Shown: positions 54,873 through 63,508 of the stretch, piece by piece | Numbering within the stretch: the stretch's first letter is position 1 | How the letters are laid out: every line of letters begins with the position of its first letter | From: Maribacter luteus | Lineage (GTDB): Bacteria > Bacteroidota > Bacteroidia > Flavobacteriales > Flavobacteriaceae | Direction of reading: 5' to 3' | DNA: 64,000 nucleotides | Assembly (NCBI RefSeq): GCF_009674825.1 | Contig: NZ_WKJH01000002.1 | Location: 310,001 to 374,000 of the forward strand | Notes under the pieces: model-generated | Database searches by the model: none | Seen by the model: the letters and a program-made list of their open reading frames with translations, nothing else | Told to the model about the DNA's origin: nothing | Position numbers and translations under genes: made by a program

Positions 54873-56150
54873 CTATTCTTTTGGCGTAAATGGTCTAACG
54901 ATCAAACGGGCAGCTTTATCAAAATTAATGTAATTGTACATCCAGTTGAAAAAAACGATTACCCTATTTCGGAAGCCGACCAGTGCCATTAAATGGACGA
55001 ACATCCAAATATACCAAGCCAAGAACCCACCGAATTTCGCCTTTTTCAAATCCACCACCGCCTTATTCCTACCTACCGTGGCCATTGTACCCTTGTCATA
55101 ATAGTTAAATGGTTTCATTTTATTGCCCGTAAGAAGGCCCCTAAGGTTTTTGGCCAAAAGTTCTCCTTGTTGAATGGCAGGTTGTGCAACTTGCGGATGT
55201 CCTTTGGGATATTCCTTTGTTTGCATCAATGCTATATCACCTATGGCGAAAATATTCGTATACCCTTCAACTTGGTTGAATTCATTTACCTTATACCTAT
55301 TCACGCGATCGACAAGTGCGTCATTCCCGAATCCTTCGATTGCGGCACCTGTAACCCCTGCGGTCCAAATACAGTTCTTGGTTGCTATGGTTTCTTTGTT
55401 GTTCAAGGTTAAGGTTTCACCATCATAATCTTGAACAATGGTATTCAAATGCACATTTACCCCCAACTTTTGTAAAAACCGTAATGCTTTATCAGAAGCT
55501 TTAGAGCTCATGGGAGGCAAAACGCGTCCACCGCCTTCATATAAATGAATTTGCATTTCTGCCATGTTCAAATGTCGATAATCCTTAGGAAAAACATTAT
55601 TCTTAAGTTCGGCAAAAGCCCCAGCAAGCTCCACACCTGTGGGACCGGCCCCTATAATACAAAAATTCAATAACGCCTTACGCTCCTCACTATCGGTGCA
55701 ATCATCTGCCTTTTCAAAATTCTGGAGCATTAGACTACGAATATTCAGTGCCTGCGGAATATTCTTCATGGGCATGGCATATTTCTCAATATCGGCATTG
55801 CCAAAATAATTGGTCTTAGTACCGGTTGCCATAACCAAATAATCATAGGAAAGGCTTCCTTTTGTGGTAAAAACTATCTGCTTCTTTGGATCAACATGGG
55901 TTACCGTAGCCCACCTGAAGTAAAAATTTTTCAGCTTTTTCAGCACCTTACGCAAGGGATAGGCAATTGAATCCGGTTCTAAACCACTAGTGGACACTTG
56001 ATACAACAAAGGTTGGAAAGTGTGGTAGTTCTGTTTATCGATAAGCACCAATTGAACATCGAGATCCTTTAATCGTTTGGCCAATGAAATTCCGGCAAAA
56101 CCACCTCCGATCACCACTACCCTTTTCTTCTCTGTCTTAGGAATATTCAT
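54873..56150 (-). CDS. ndh: type II NADH:quinone dehydrogenase (NDH-2)
   Basis: This 425-residue FAD protein oxidises NADH and reduces quinone without pumping protons, at the inner membrane. The FAD-binding GGGFAGI (about 15-21), the LIDKQNYHTFQPLLYQ region, a second Rossmann motif (IIGAGPTGVELAGA) and IFAIGDIA are clear. The C-terminal hydrophobic segment (about 375-410) would anchor it to the membrane. A gene for a small two-span membrane protein is divergent upstream. Its proximity to the cbb3 cluster fits a respiratory neighbourhood. Confidence 0.9.
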   Translation of the reverse strand: MNIPKTEKKRVVVIGGGFAGISLAKRLKDLDVQLVLIDKQNYHTFQPLLYQVSTSGLEPDSIAYPLRKVLKKLKNFYFRWATVTHVDPKKQIVFTTKGSLSYDYLVMATGTKTNYFGNADIEKYAMPMKNIPQALNIRSLMLQNFEKADDCTDSEERKALLNFCIIGAGPTGVELAGAFAELKNNVFPKDYRHLNMAEMQIHLYEGGGRVLPPMSSKASDKALRFLQKLGVNVHLNTIVQDYDGETLTLNNKETIATKNCIWTAGVTGAAIEGFGNDALVDRVNRYKVNEFNQVEGYTNIFAIGDIALMQTKEYPKGHPQVAQPAIQQGELLAKNLRGLLTGNKMKPFNYYDKGTMATVGRNKAVVDLKKAKFGGFLAWYIWMFVHLMALVGFRNRVIVFFNWMYNYINFDKAARLIVRPFTPKE

Positions 56151-56344
56151 GCTTTTTTATACAAAATTAAGCATTCCTAATCGAGAATAATACCCGTGGT
56201 TAATTCATTTACAAAATCTGTCAGAAATATGAAATTTTATGGATAATATATAAACCTACAACCAAATAAAAGATATAAAAGACCTCTTTTTAGTTTTTCT
56301 TAACCCAAACCAAAACCCTTTTTTCGTATTTTGTAAATAAAAAC

Positions 56345-56569
56345 ATGAAAAATTCGGCAATGTTCTGGGTGGCCAACACCACCATTACCCTGGTCATCGT
56401 AACGATAATGGCCGCTATGAATTTCTCTTTCAATTGGGTTTTTTACGTTACCGTATTGGGCCAATCAATGGTCGTTTATATGGTTTATAAGGTTTTAACG
56501 GACAATTACACCACCAAAAAAACATTCAAGGATTTTTATGAGGACCACCCAATAGGTGAATCCAATTAA
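56345..56569 (+). CDS. small two-span membrane protein, 74 aa
   Basis: Two hydrophobic helices (about 6-26 and 30-48) are followed by a hydrophilic tail (KKTFKDFYEDHPIGESN). No family is recognised. The stop overlaps that of the convergent universal stress protein gene by 4 bp. It sits between NDH-2 and stress genes and may be related to respiration, but this is only context. Confidence 0.62.
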   Translation: MKNSAMFWVANTTITLVIVTIMAAMNFSFNWVFYVTVLGQSMVVYMVYKVLTDNYTTKKTFKDFYEDHPIGESN

Positions 56570-57465
56570 TCCATTACTGCATTTTTTCTGTTCATTGAAG
56601 ATTTTGCAGGCATGTTCATTCCTAGTTCCGGAATAACCAATAAAGGTATCTGCGTATGGAAAGCCATGCGTTTCACAACCGCTTCGCGCGTCATCTTCTC
56701 CATATAACTATGCTGATAGTTAAGCATCGCCAATAAATGGATATCCAGTTCTTTGGTGAATACATCCAATGTTTTGGAAACCGAATTGAGCTCGGAAACC
56801 GTATGCACGTAATGCTCAACTTCATTAAGGTACTTTCGTAACATATTAAGATTGAACATCTGAATCTCGGTCAAAGCCTTAATCTCATACTGCACATGGA
56901 CAATGCGAATGACCGCTTTAAAAGCTTTGGCCAAATCTATTATCGGTTGCAGTTCTGAAAGGGAGTAAAACCTATTGAAATCGGTTGCAAAAGCGATTTC
57001 GGTAGGGCTGACATAATCGAAATATTGCGGAATCGCCAAAACCGGGCAATTCTTCACGGATTTTATGATACGAACGGTATTACTACCCATAAACACCTCA
57101 TCCAAACCAGAAGCTCCTTTGGTTCCCGTTATTATAATATCGATTCCCACGCTTTCAACTATATCCTTTATTTCATCAACCAAAAGGCTAAATGAGGATA
57201 TGGTTTTATAATTATGCTTTGGATAGTTATAGTGTTTTTTGATCATAGCCACCAATTCTTCCAATCCACGTTCCGAATTATCACGAACGGCACTTTCCTG
57301 AACATGCCCTACGTTGGTTGCCATGAATCTGCTACTTACAATAGCAGGTGTATATGTATTGAGCAAATGAAAAACACATTCCTCATCCTTGAACAATTCA
57401 ATAGCATACTTGGTAGCATTCCAAGCATTCTCTGAAAAGTCAGTGGGCAATAATACATTTCTCAT
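56566..57465 (-). CDS. universal stress protein (two tandem Usp domains)
   Basis: This 299-residue protein contains two UspA-like domains. The first opens MRNVLLPTDFSENAWNA and ends with ITGTKGASGLDEVFMGSNTVRI; the second, from about 150, is weaker and lacks the complete ATP-binding loop. Usp proteins respond to starvation, low oxygen or redox stress. A candidate Fnr-type site lies 53-64 bases upstream of the start, so oxygen control is plausible. Confidence 0.88.
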   Translation of the reverse strand: MRNVLLPTDFSENAWNATKYAIELFKDEECVFHLLNTYTPAIVSSRFMATNVGHVQESAVRDNSERGLEELVAMIKKHYNYPKHNYKTISSFSLLVDEIKDIVESVGIDIIITGTKGASGLDEVFMGSNTVRIIKSVKNCPVLAIPQYFDYVSPTEIAFATDFNRFYSLSELQPIIDLAKAFKAVIRIVHVQYEIKALTEIQMFNLNMLRKYLNEVEHYVHTVSELNSVSKTLDVFTKELDIHLLAMLNYQHSYMEKMTREAVVKRMAFHTQIPLLVIPELGMNMPAKSSMNRKNAVMD

Positions 57466-57486
57466 TCCATTCAGTTTTATAATGTG

Positions 57487-57529
57487 TAAAATTATCTGAA
57501 GGCGAGGGCGTAAACTATGATTTATATCA
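57487..57529 (-). promoter_or_regulatory. Fnr-like box and -7-like element before usp
   Basis: TGAT-TTAT-ATCA at 57518-57529 matches the Fnr half-site pair TGAT-N4-ATCA. On the minus strand TAATTTTA (57494-57487) agrees with TAnnTTTG in all defined positions except the last. The distance from box centre to the -7 element is 29.5 bases, the same as for the ccoI and ccoS sites. Confidence 0.5.
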
Positions 57530-57614
57530 GTTTTTACAAAATGCTGTAAACCCTTAAAAACAAAGGATTTATAATGGAATATTTACTTAATTATTATTGA
57601 GGAAAATGAAGAAA

Positions 57615-58316
57615 TCAGAAGCCTTCTATCAAATCTTGGAGCAGTTTCTCGTTCAGAACACCAATTTTTTTACCCGAAGTCCTGATCATTCCTTTTTTCT
57701 TAAATTCAGAAATGATCCTTATTGCAGATTCCGTGGCCGTACCTACGACATTGGCAATATCTTCCCTGGAAAGAGTAAGGACCAAGAAGCCTTGATCATC
57801 TTCCCCATAATTATTCTTTAAATATAGGAAAGCTTCAGCTATACGCTGTTTTACGGTTTTCTGGGACATATTTACGATTACATCATCGGCTTCTTTAAGG
57901 TCATGGGCCATATGACGTAAAATCTCAATGGCATAATCCGGGTTTCTGCTCAAGGTATGTACTATACTGTCCTTTGGTATGAAGCAAACTTCCATATCGC
58001 TCACGGCAACTGCACTTAAATTGGTATATTCCTCCGCAATTACAGATCTTTGCCCCATTACCTCACCTTTACTGGCAAGTTTCACGATCTGGTCTTTTCC
58101 GTTTGCACTTAATTTTGAAAGTTTGGAAATACCTTCCCTAACGCAGAAGACCCCATCTAGCTTATCCCCTTCTTCGAAAAGGGCTTCACCTTTCTTGACT
58201 TTTTTAGTGATTTTTGAGTCCGAAACCTTTTTCAATTCGGCCTTGCTCATGGCACGTAAAGAGTTGAACTGTCTAATAATACAGTTTTCACATCTGTTAT
58301 GATTTGCCTCCTCCAT
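57615..58316 (-). CDS. Crp/Fnr-family transcriptional regulator
   Basis: This 233-residue protein has an N-terminal cyclic-nucleotide-type sensor domain (GEALFEEGDKLDGVF, about 43-57), a dimerisation helix and a C-terminal winged helix (LSREDIANVVGTATESAIRI, with the recognition helix in the second half). The N-terminus holds CENC (Cys9, Cys12), and two further Cys are at 58 and 111, a set that could bind an iron-sulfur cluster as in Fnr, although the spacing differs from E. coli Fnr. It is divergent from ccoI. It is the best candidate for the three TGAY-N4-ATCA boxes in the region. Confidence 0.9.
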   Translation of the reverse strand: MEEANHNRCENCIIRQFNSLRAMSKAELKKVSDSKITKKVKKGEALFEEGDKLDGVFCVREGISKLSKLSANGKDQIVKLASKGEVMGQRSVIAEEYTNLSAVAVSDMEVCFIPKDSIVHTLSRNPDYAIEILRHMAHDLKEADDVIVNMSQKTVKQRIAEAFLYLKNNYGEDDQGFLVLTLSREDIANVVGTATESAIRIISEFKKKGMIRTSGKKIGVLNEKLLQDLIEGF

Positions 58317-58367
58317 AAATTACGCTCTTAGGACTTCTTTAAATATCGCATAAAAATATTGAAAAGA

Positions 58368-58410
58368 TGACAATTATCATGTATTATTTCAGGAAAGTTC
58401 AGGATATTTG
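58368..58410 (+). promoter_or_regulatory. Fnr-like box and -7-like element before ccoI
   Basis: TGAC-AATT-ATCA at 58368-58379 lies in the gap between the regulator gene and ccoI. GATATTTG at 58403-58410 matches the TAnnTTTG element except its first base. The centre-to-element distance is 29.5 bases, which would place the box near -42 from transcription start. Confidence 0.55.
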
Positions 58411-58432
58411 TTATAGGTATAAGCAAAAGTAA

Positions 58433-60808
58433 ATGGATAAGGTACATTGTTATCACTGTGGTGACGATTGTGGCAAGAATCCCGTTGTGTACGATGGGAA
58501 GAATTTTTGTTGCAATGGTTGCAAGACCGTTTACGAGATTTTCTCTAGCAACGACCTTTCCCATTATTACGATTTACAATCCTCCGCAGGGGCGACCCCC
58601 AATGTTGTAATCAGCAAATATGATTTTCTGGACGACCCCAAGATTATAGACAAGCTGTTGGAATTCAATGAGGACAACCTTCAAATCGTGAATCTTTATA
58701 TTCCCCATATCCATTGCAGTTCCTGTATTTGGATTTTGGAAAACCTGAACAAGCTGAACCCGGCAATCAGTAGCTCACAAGTAGATTTTCCCAAAAAAAC
58801 GGTTCGTATTGTTTTTAACCCGGAATCGATAGGGCTTAAAGACTTGGTGGTCTTATTGGCAAGAATAGGTTACGAACCTTACATATCATTGGAAGACTTT
58901 GGTAAAGGCAAAAAAAAGGTAGACCGTGGGCTTATCTACAAATTGGGAGTAGCGGGTTTCGCTTTTGGCAACGTTATGTTCTTGTCATTCCCTGAATATT
59001 TTGAGGTTCAGGAATTTTGGCTCGACCAATATAAAATCCTGTTCCGATGGTTAATGTTCGCATTTTCCCTTCCGGTAGTGTTTTATGCAGGTCAAGATTA
59101 CTTGATTTCGGCCTTTAAAGGTCTACGATCCAAAATATTGAATATTGATGTTCCCATTGCCTTGGGAATTTTAGTGTTGTTCCTACGAAGTACGGCAGAG
59201 ATCATCTTTGACTGGGGATCCGGTTTTTTCGACAGCTTAACGGGGTTGATTTTCTTTCTCTTGTTAGGAAAGTTCTTCCAACAGAAAACATATTCATTTC
59301 TATCTTTTGAGCGGGATTATAAATCTTACTTCCCCATTGCAGTTACAAAAATAGGCCAAAACAACAAGGAAGAAACCGTTCAAGTCTATGATATCAAGAA
59401 AGGAGACCGGTTACTTATCCGAAACGAAGAACTGATTCCCGTCGACGGTATATTGATCAATGGAAGGGCCCAAATTGATTATAGTTTTGTCACCGGTGAA
59501 TCCGAACCTGTTTTCAAAGAATCGGGCGACAAGATCTATGCAGGTGGCAAACAATTGGACGGTGCCATAGAAATGGACGTGCTTAAATCAGTTTCTCAAA
59601 GTTATCTGACCCAATTATGGAGCAGTACGGTCTTTAGTGAAGACAAGGAAAGCAAGTTCCAAACATTGACCGATAGTATCGGCAAACGTTTTACATGGGC
59701 CGTTTTGACCATCGCATTCGTAACTACGGGCTTTTGGCTTTTTTACGACAGCAGTAAGGCCATGAACGTTTTTACAGCGGTACTCATTATAGCCTGCCCC
59801 TGCGCCATAGCTTTAGCGGCCCCTTTTACCCTTGGGAATATGCTACGGATATTTGGGCGTAAGAAATTTTACCTGAAAAACACCCAGACCATAGAGCAAT
59901 TGGCCCAAATCGATACTGCGATTTTCGATAAGACAGGAACGATTACGACTACACAAAAAAGCAGTGCCACCTATGAAGGCATGCAATTGACATTGGCCGA
60001 AGAATCCTTATTAAAAAATACATTACGGGCCTCGAACCACCCATTGAGCAGAACATTGTACGACATGTTGGCCGAACATAATATTGTACCATTGGACGAC
60101 TACCAAGAACACTTGGGAAAAGGAATTGAAGGACAAAAGGATGAAGGCCACATAAAAGTAGGCTCCGCTGATTTTGTAGGGAATGCCACGGACCAAGACA
60201 TAGAAACAACCTCGGTTCACATAAGCACCAACAACACCTATAAAGGCCGTTTTGTTTTCCACAACCATTATCGCGACGGGGTTTCGGAAGTTTTCAAAGC
60301 TATGGGCGAACATCTGCACCTGGCGATATTATCCGGTGACAATGAAGGGGAAAAGGTTAGGCTAGAAAAAATACTGCCTCCGCTTACCCCAATGTATTTT
60401 AACCAAAAACCCAAGGACAAGCTCAATTTTATAAAATCACTTCAGGAACAAGGCAAAAAAGTAATGATGGTCGGCGACGGACTCAATGATGCCGGGGCAC
60501 TGGCGCAAAGTAATGTAGGAATCGCCATTTCTGAAAACGTGAACGTTTTTTCACCCGCATGTGACGGCATACTCGATGCTTCCAAATTCAAGGAACTGAA
60601 CCAATATATCATCGCATCAAAAAAAGCAATGAAAATCATTAAGCTAAGTTTTCTGTTATCACTTGTTTATAATGTTGTTGGTTTGTATTTTGCAGTAACC
60701 GGGCAATTAGAGCCGGTTATTGCGGCAATCCTAATGCCTTTGAGTTCTATTAGCGTGGTTGGTTTCACGACCTTGGCGACAAATTTTTTAGGGAAAAAAG
60801 TAAATTAA
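58433..60808 (+). CDS. ccoI: CcoI-type copper P-type ATPase for cbb3 oxidase assembly
   Basis: This 791-residue P1B-type ATPase moves copper across the inner membrane for assembly of cbb3 oxidase. The N-terminus has a Cys-rich domain (HCYHCGDDCG, CCNGC) and a heavy-metal-binding domain with Cys95/Cys98 (CSSC). Eight membrane helices follow, with CPC in helix 6 (455-457), the phosphorylation site DKTGT (Asp499), and GDGLNDAGAL. These features and the following ccoS and ccoNO genes identify it as CcoI/FixI rather than a copper detoxification pump. Confidence 0.93.
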   Translation: MDKVHCYHCGDDCGKNPVVYDGKNFCCNGCKTVYEIFSSNDLSHYYDLQSSAGATPNVVISKYDFLDDPKIIDKLLEFNEDNLQIVNLYIPHIHCSSCIWILENLNKLNPAISSSQVDFPKKTVRIVFNPESIGLKDLVVLLARIGYEPYISLEDFGKGKKKVDRGLIYKLGVAGFAFGNVMFLSFPEYFEVQEFWLDQYKILFRWLMFAFSLPVVFYAGQDYLISAFKGLRSKILNIDVPIALGILVLFLRSTAEIIFDWGSGFFDSLTGLIFFLLLGKFFQQKTYSFLSFERDYKSYFPIAVTKIGQNNKEETVQVYDIKKGDRLLIRNEELIPVDGILINGRAQIDYSFVTGESEPVFKESGDKIYAGGKQLDGAIEMDVLKSVSQSYLTQLWSSTVFSEDKESKFQTLTDSIGKRFTWAVLTIAFVTTGFWLFYDSSKAMNVFTAVLIIACPCAIALAAPFTLGNMLRIFGRKKFYLKNTQTIEQLAQIDTAIFDKTGTITTTQKSSATYEGMQLTLAEESLLKNTLRASNHPLSRTLYDMLAEHNIVPLDDYQEHLGKGIEGQKDEGHIKVGSADFVGNATDQDIETTSVHISTNNTYKGRFVFHNHYRDGVSEVFKAMGEHLHLAILSGDNEGEKVRLEKILPPLTPMYFNQKPKDKLNFIKSLQEQGKKVMMVGDGLNDAGALAQSNVGIAISENVNVFSPACDGILDASKFKELNQYIIASKKAMKIIKLSFLLSLVYNVVGLYFAVTGQLEPVIAAILMPLSSISVVGFTTLATNFLGKKVN

Positions 60809-60818
60809 TTTAAAAACC

Positions 60819-60861
60819 TGACATATATCATGTTTTACCTCATGGCAATTATATATGTTTG
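60819..60861 (+). promoter_or_regulatory. Fnr-like box and -7 element before ccoS-ccoNOQP
   Basis: TGAC-ATAT-ATCA at 60819-60830 and the perfect -7 element TATGTTTG at 60854-60861 stand in the 73-bp gap before ccoS. The spacing of 29.5 bases from box centre to element is identical to the other two sites, consistent with class II activation. Confidence 0.6.
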
Positions 60862-60881
60862 GGCCGAATTTCAGGTAAGGT

Positions 60882-61106
60882 ATGAGTGTTATTTATGTGT
60901 TATTGGCTATTAGCCTTGTTGTGGCTATAGTCTTTTTCACCATTTTTATTATTTCCGTTCGTAGCGGGCAGTACGATGATTCGTATACGCCATCCGTTCG
61001 TATGCTATTTGAAGATGAGATAGTAAAGGATACCTCGTCCGCAAAATCCACAAAAACAGAGAAGAAGAATAAATCAATCCAACTAAAACAAAGTCAAAAA
61101 CTGTAA
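60882..61106 (+). CDS. ccoS: cbb3 oxidase maturation protein CcoS
   Basis: CcoS is a small single-span membrane protein needed to insert cofactors into cbb3 oxidase. The 74-residue protein has one N-terminal helix (about 3-26) and a conserved region SGQYDDSYTPSVRMLFED, followed by a lysine-rich tail. It ends 2 bp before ccoNO. Confidence 0.88.
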   Translation: MSVIYVLLAISLVVAIVFFTIFIISVRSGQYDDSYTPSVRMLFEDEIVKDTSSAKSTKTEKKNKSIQLKQSQKL

Positions 61107-61108
61107 TT

Positions 61109-63307
61109 ATGGAAGTACAACAATTCTATTACGATAACAAAATCGTAAAAAATTTCCTCTATGCTACCATGTTCTGGGGAGTTGTGGGAATGTCCGTGGG
61201 GCTATTACTGGCCTTCATGTTTCTTTTCCCTAATGTAACCGATGGTATCCCATGGTTAAGTTTCGGTCGCCTTAGACCTTTACACACCAACGCGGTGATT
61301 TTTGCGTTTGTGGGCAACGCCATATTTGCCGGGGTCTATTATTCTACCCAGCGATTGTTGAAAGCCCGTATGTTCAGCGATTTCCTAAGTAAATTCAACT
61401 TTTGGGGATGGCAATTGATCATAGTGGCCGCAGCGATAACACTTCCATTAGGGTATACTTCAACCAAGGAATATGCAGAATTGGAATGGCCCATTGATAT
61501 TGCCATTGCAGTGGTATGGGTAGCCTTTGGGGTCAACCTGATCGGCACCATGTTCAAAAGGAGACAACGACACTTATATGTGGCTATTTGGTTTTATCTG
61601 GCCACTTTTGTTACCGTCGCCGTACTACATATATTCAATAGTTTGGAACTTCCTGTTAGTTTCATGAAAAGTTACTCGGTTTATGCCGGAGTTCAAGATG
61701 CCTTGGTACAATGGTGGTACGGTCACAATGCCGTTGCATTCTTCCTAACGACACCATTTTTGGGGCTTATGTACTATTTTGTTCCCAAAGCGGCCAACAG
61801 ACCTGTATATTCCTACAGATTATCGATAGTTCACTTTTGGTCCTTGATATTCATATATATCTGGGCAGGACCTCACCATTTATTATATTCGGCACTACCT
61901 GACTGGGCACAAAACTTAGGTGTAGCCTTTTCAGTAATGTTGATCGCTCCTTCTTGGGGTGGTATGATCAACGGTCTATTGACCTTACGTGGTGCTTGGG
62001 ACAAGGTTCGAGTAGATCCTACGCTTAAATTTATGGTTGTTGCGATTACAGGTTACGGTATGGCAACTTTCGAAGGCCCAATGCTTTCCCTTAAGAACGT
62101 TAATGCGATTGCCCACTTCAGTGATTGGATCATTGCCCACGTTCATGTTGGTGCTTTAGCATGGAACGGTTTCTTGACCTTTGGTATGATCTACTGGTTG
62201 GTACCTAAAATGTTCAAAACCAAATTACATTCCGTAGGTATGGCCAATTTCCACTTCTGGATCGGCACATTGGGTATTATTCTCTATGCATTGCCTATGT
62301 ACGTTGCCGGGTTCACACAAGCTTTAATGTGGAAAGACTTTAACCCTGACGGAACCTTGGCCTACGGTAACTTCTTGGAAACCGTACATGAAATAATTCC
62401 TATGTATTGGATGCGCGCCATAGGTGGTAGCCTTTACATTCTTGGTATGTTCACATTGGTCTACAACGTAATCGTTACCATAAGATCAGGTAGCAAAGTT
62501 GAAAATGAATTGGCCGAAGCTCCTGCCTTAGCCCGTGTATCCAGTAGAAGAACTGCAGGTGAGACCCTACACACCTGGTTAGAGCGTAAGCCTGTTCAAA
62601 TGACTATTTGGGCAACAGTGGCCATTTTAATTGGTGGTATGATCGAGATCGTACCTACTATTATGGTAAAATCCAACATACCTACCATATCAAGTGTAAA
62701 ACCATACACTCCTTTAGAGCTGGAAGGTAGAGATCTTTACATACGTGAAGGTTGTGTTAGTTGCCATTCGCAAATGGTTCGTCCTTTCCGAAGCGAAGTG
62801 GAACGTTACGGTGAATATGCAAAAGCTGGGGAATTCGTATACGACCATCCATTTCTTTGGGGAAGTAAACGTACCGGACCCGATTTGTTAAGGGTTGGTG
62901 GTAAATATTCCGATAGTTGGCACTTAAACCATATGTACGATCCTCAAAGTACATCATCAGGATCCATAATGCCCGCTTATCAATGGCTGGTACTTAGCGA
63001 ACACGACCGTAGCGACATACAGGACAAAATGGAAGCCATGGTAACCTTGGGCGTACCCTACACAGAAGAGGAAATCGCCAATGCTTTTGAGTCAATGGAT
63101 GCGCAAGCCACCAAAATAGAGAAAAACCTCTATTCCGATCCAGATTTCGTTAAATCGTATGAGGCCGATAAAACATATGCCCAAGAGAACGGATTGGATT
63201 TTGTTGAAATGAAGGATCGTGAGATCGTTTCCTTAATCGCTTACTTACAACGTTTGGGAACCGATATCAAAGTGAAGGAAACCGGAGAGATTTTAACTGA
63301 AAAATAG
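61109..63307 (+). CDS. ccoNO: fused cbb3 cytochrome c oxidase subunits I and II (CcoN-CcoO)
   Basis: This 732-residue protein combines the 12-helix heme-copper catalytic subunit (about residues 1-470) with the monoheme cytochrome subunit. The CcoN part has histidine-rich helices around RPLHTNAVIFAFVGN, WWYGHNAVAFFLT, GPHHLLYSALPDW and HVHVGALAWNG, which ligate heme b and the heme b-CuB site. A linker leads to a membrane anchor (about 505-525) and the CcoO domain, with heme c motif CVSCH (549-553) and the likely axial Met621 in SIMPAY. The fusion is typical for Bacteroidota; in Proteobacteria ccoN and ccoO are separate. Confidence 0.95.
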   Translation: MEVQQFYYDNKIVKNFLYATMFWGVVGMSVGLLLAFMFLFPNVTDGIPWLSFGRLRPLHTNAVIFAFVGNAIFAGVYYSTQRLLKARMFSDFLSKFNFWGWQLIIVAAAITLPLGYTSTKEYAELEWPIDIAIAVVWVAFGVNLIGTMFKRRQRHLYVAIWFYLATFVTVAVLHIFNSLELPVSFMKSYSVYAGVQDALVQWWYGHNAVAFFLTTPFLGLMYYFVPKAANRPVYSYRLSIVHFWSLIFIYIWAGPHHLLYSALPDWAQNLGVAFSVMLIAPSWGGMINGLLTLRGAWDKVRVDPTLKFMVVAITGYGMATFEGPMLSLKNVNAIAHFSDWIIAHVHVGALAWNGFLTFGMIYWLVPKMFKTKLHSVGMANFHFWIGTLGIILYALPMYVAGFTQALMWKDFNPDGTLAYGNFLETVHEIIPMYWMRAIGGSLYILGMFTLVYNVIVTIRSGSKVENELAEAPALARVSSRRTAGETLHTWLERKPVQMTIWATVAILIGGMIEIVPTIMVKSNIPTISSVKPYTPLELEGRDLYIREGCVSCHSQMVRPFRSEVERYGEYAKAGEFVYDHPFLWGSKRTGPDLLRVGGKYSDSWHLNHMYDPQSTSSGSIMPAYQWLVLSEHDRSDIQDKMEAMVTLGVPYTEEEIANAFESMDAQATKIEKNLYSDPDFVKSYEADKTYAQENGLDFVEMKDREIVSLIAYLQRLGTDIKVKETGEILTEK

Positions 63308-63313
63308 TAAACC

Positions 63314-63508
63314 ATGCTAAAATTCATAAAAGGTCACTTAGAAAGTATAGATGGGGTAACAACCTACCCCATGGTATCGTTAATTATATTCTTTGTCTTC
63401 TTTGCATTGCTTTTTTGGTGGGTTTTCACAGCACGTAAAGCATATATTGACGAAGTAAGCTCACTCCCATTAGAAGATAACAACCAAAACAATAAACAAG
63501 AATTATGA
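63314..63508 (+). CDS. ccoQ: cbb3 oxidase subunit CcoQ-like
   Basis: This 64-residue single-span protein lies between ccoNO and ccoP. It has one transmembrane helix (about 22-42) ending LFWWVFTARKAYIDEV, followed by a short acidic and Asn/Gln-rich tail. The size, position and the FWWVF motif fit CcoQ. Its stop overlaps the ccoP start (ATGA), so translation is probably coupled. Confidence 0.82.
   Translation: MLKFIKGHLESIDGVTTYPMVSLIIFFVFFALLFWWVFTARKAYIDEVSSLPLEDNNQNNKQEL

Noticed and set aside
58317-58367. Autoregulation of the Crp/Fnr gene through the shared box
   Set aside because: At the same 29.5-base distance on the minus strand the sequence is ATTTAAAG, which is no match to TAnnTTTG.
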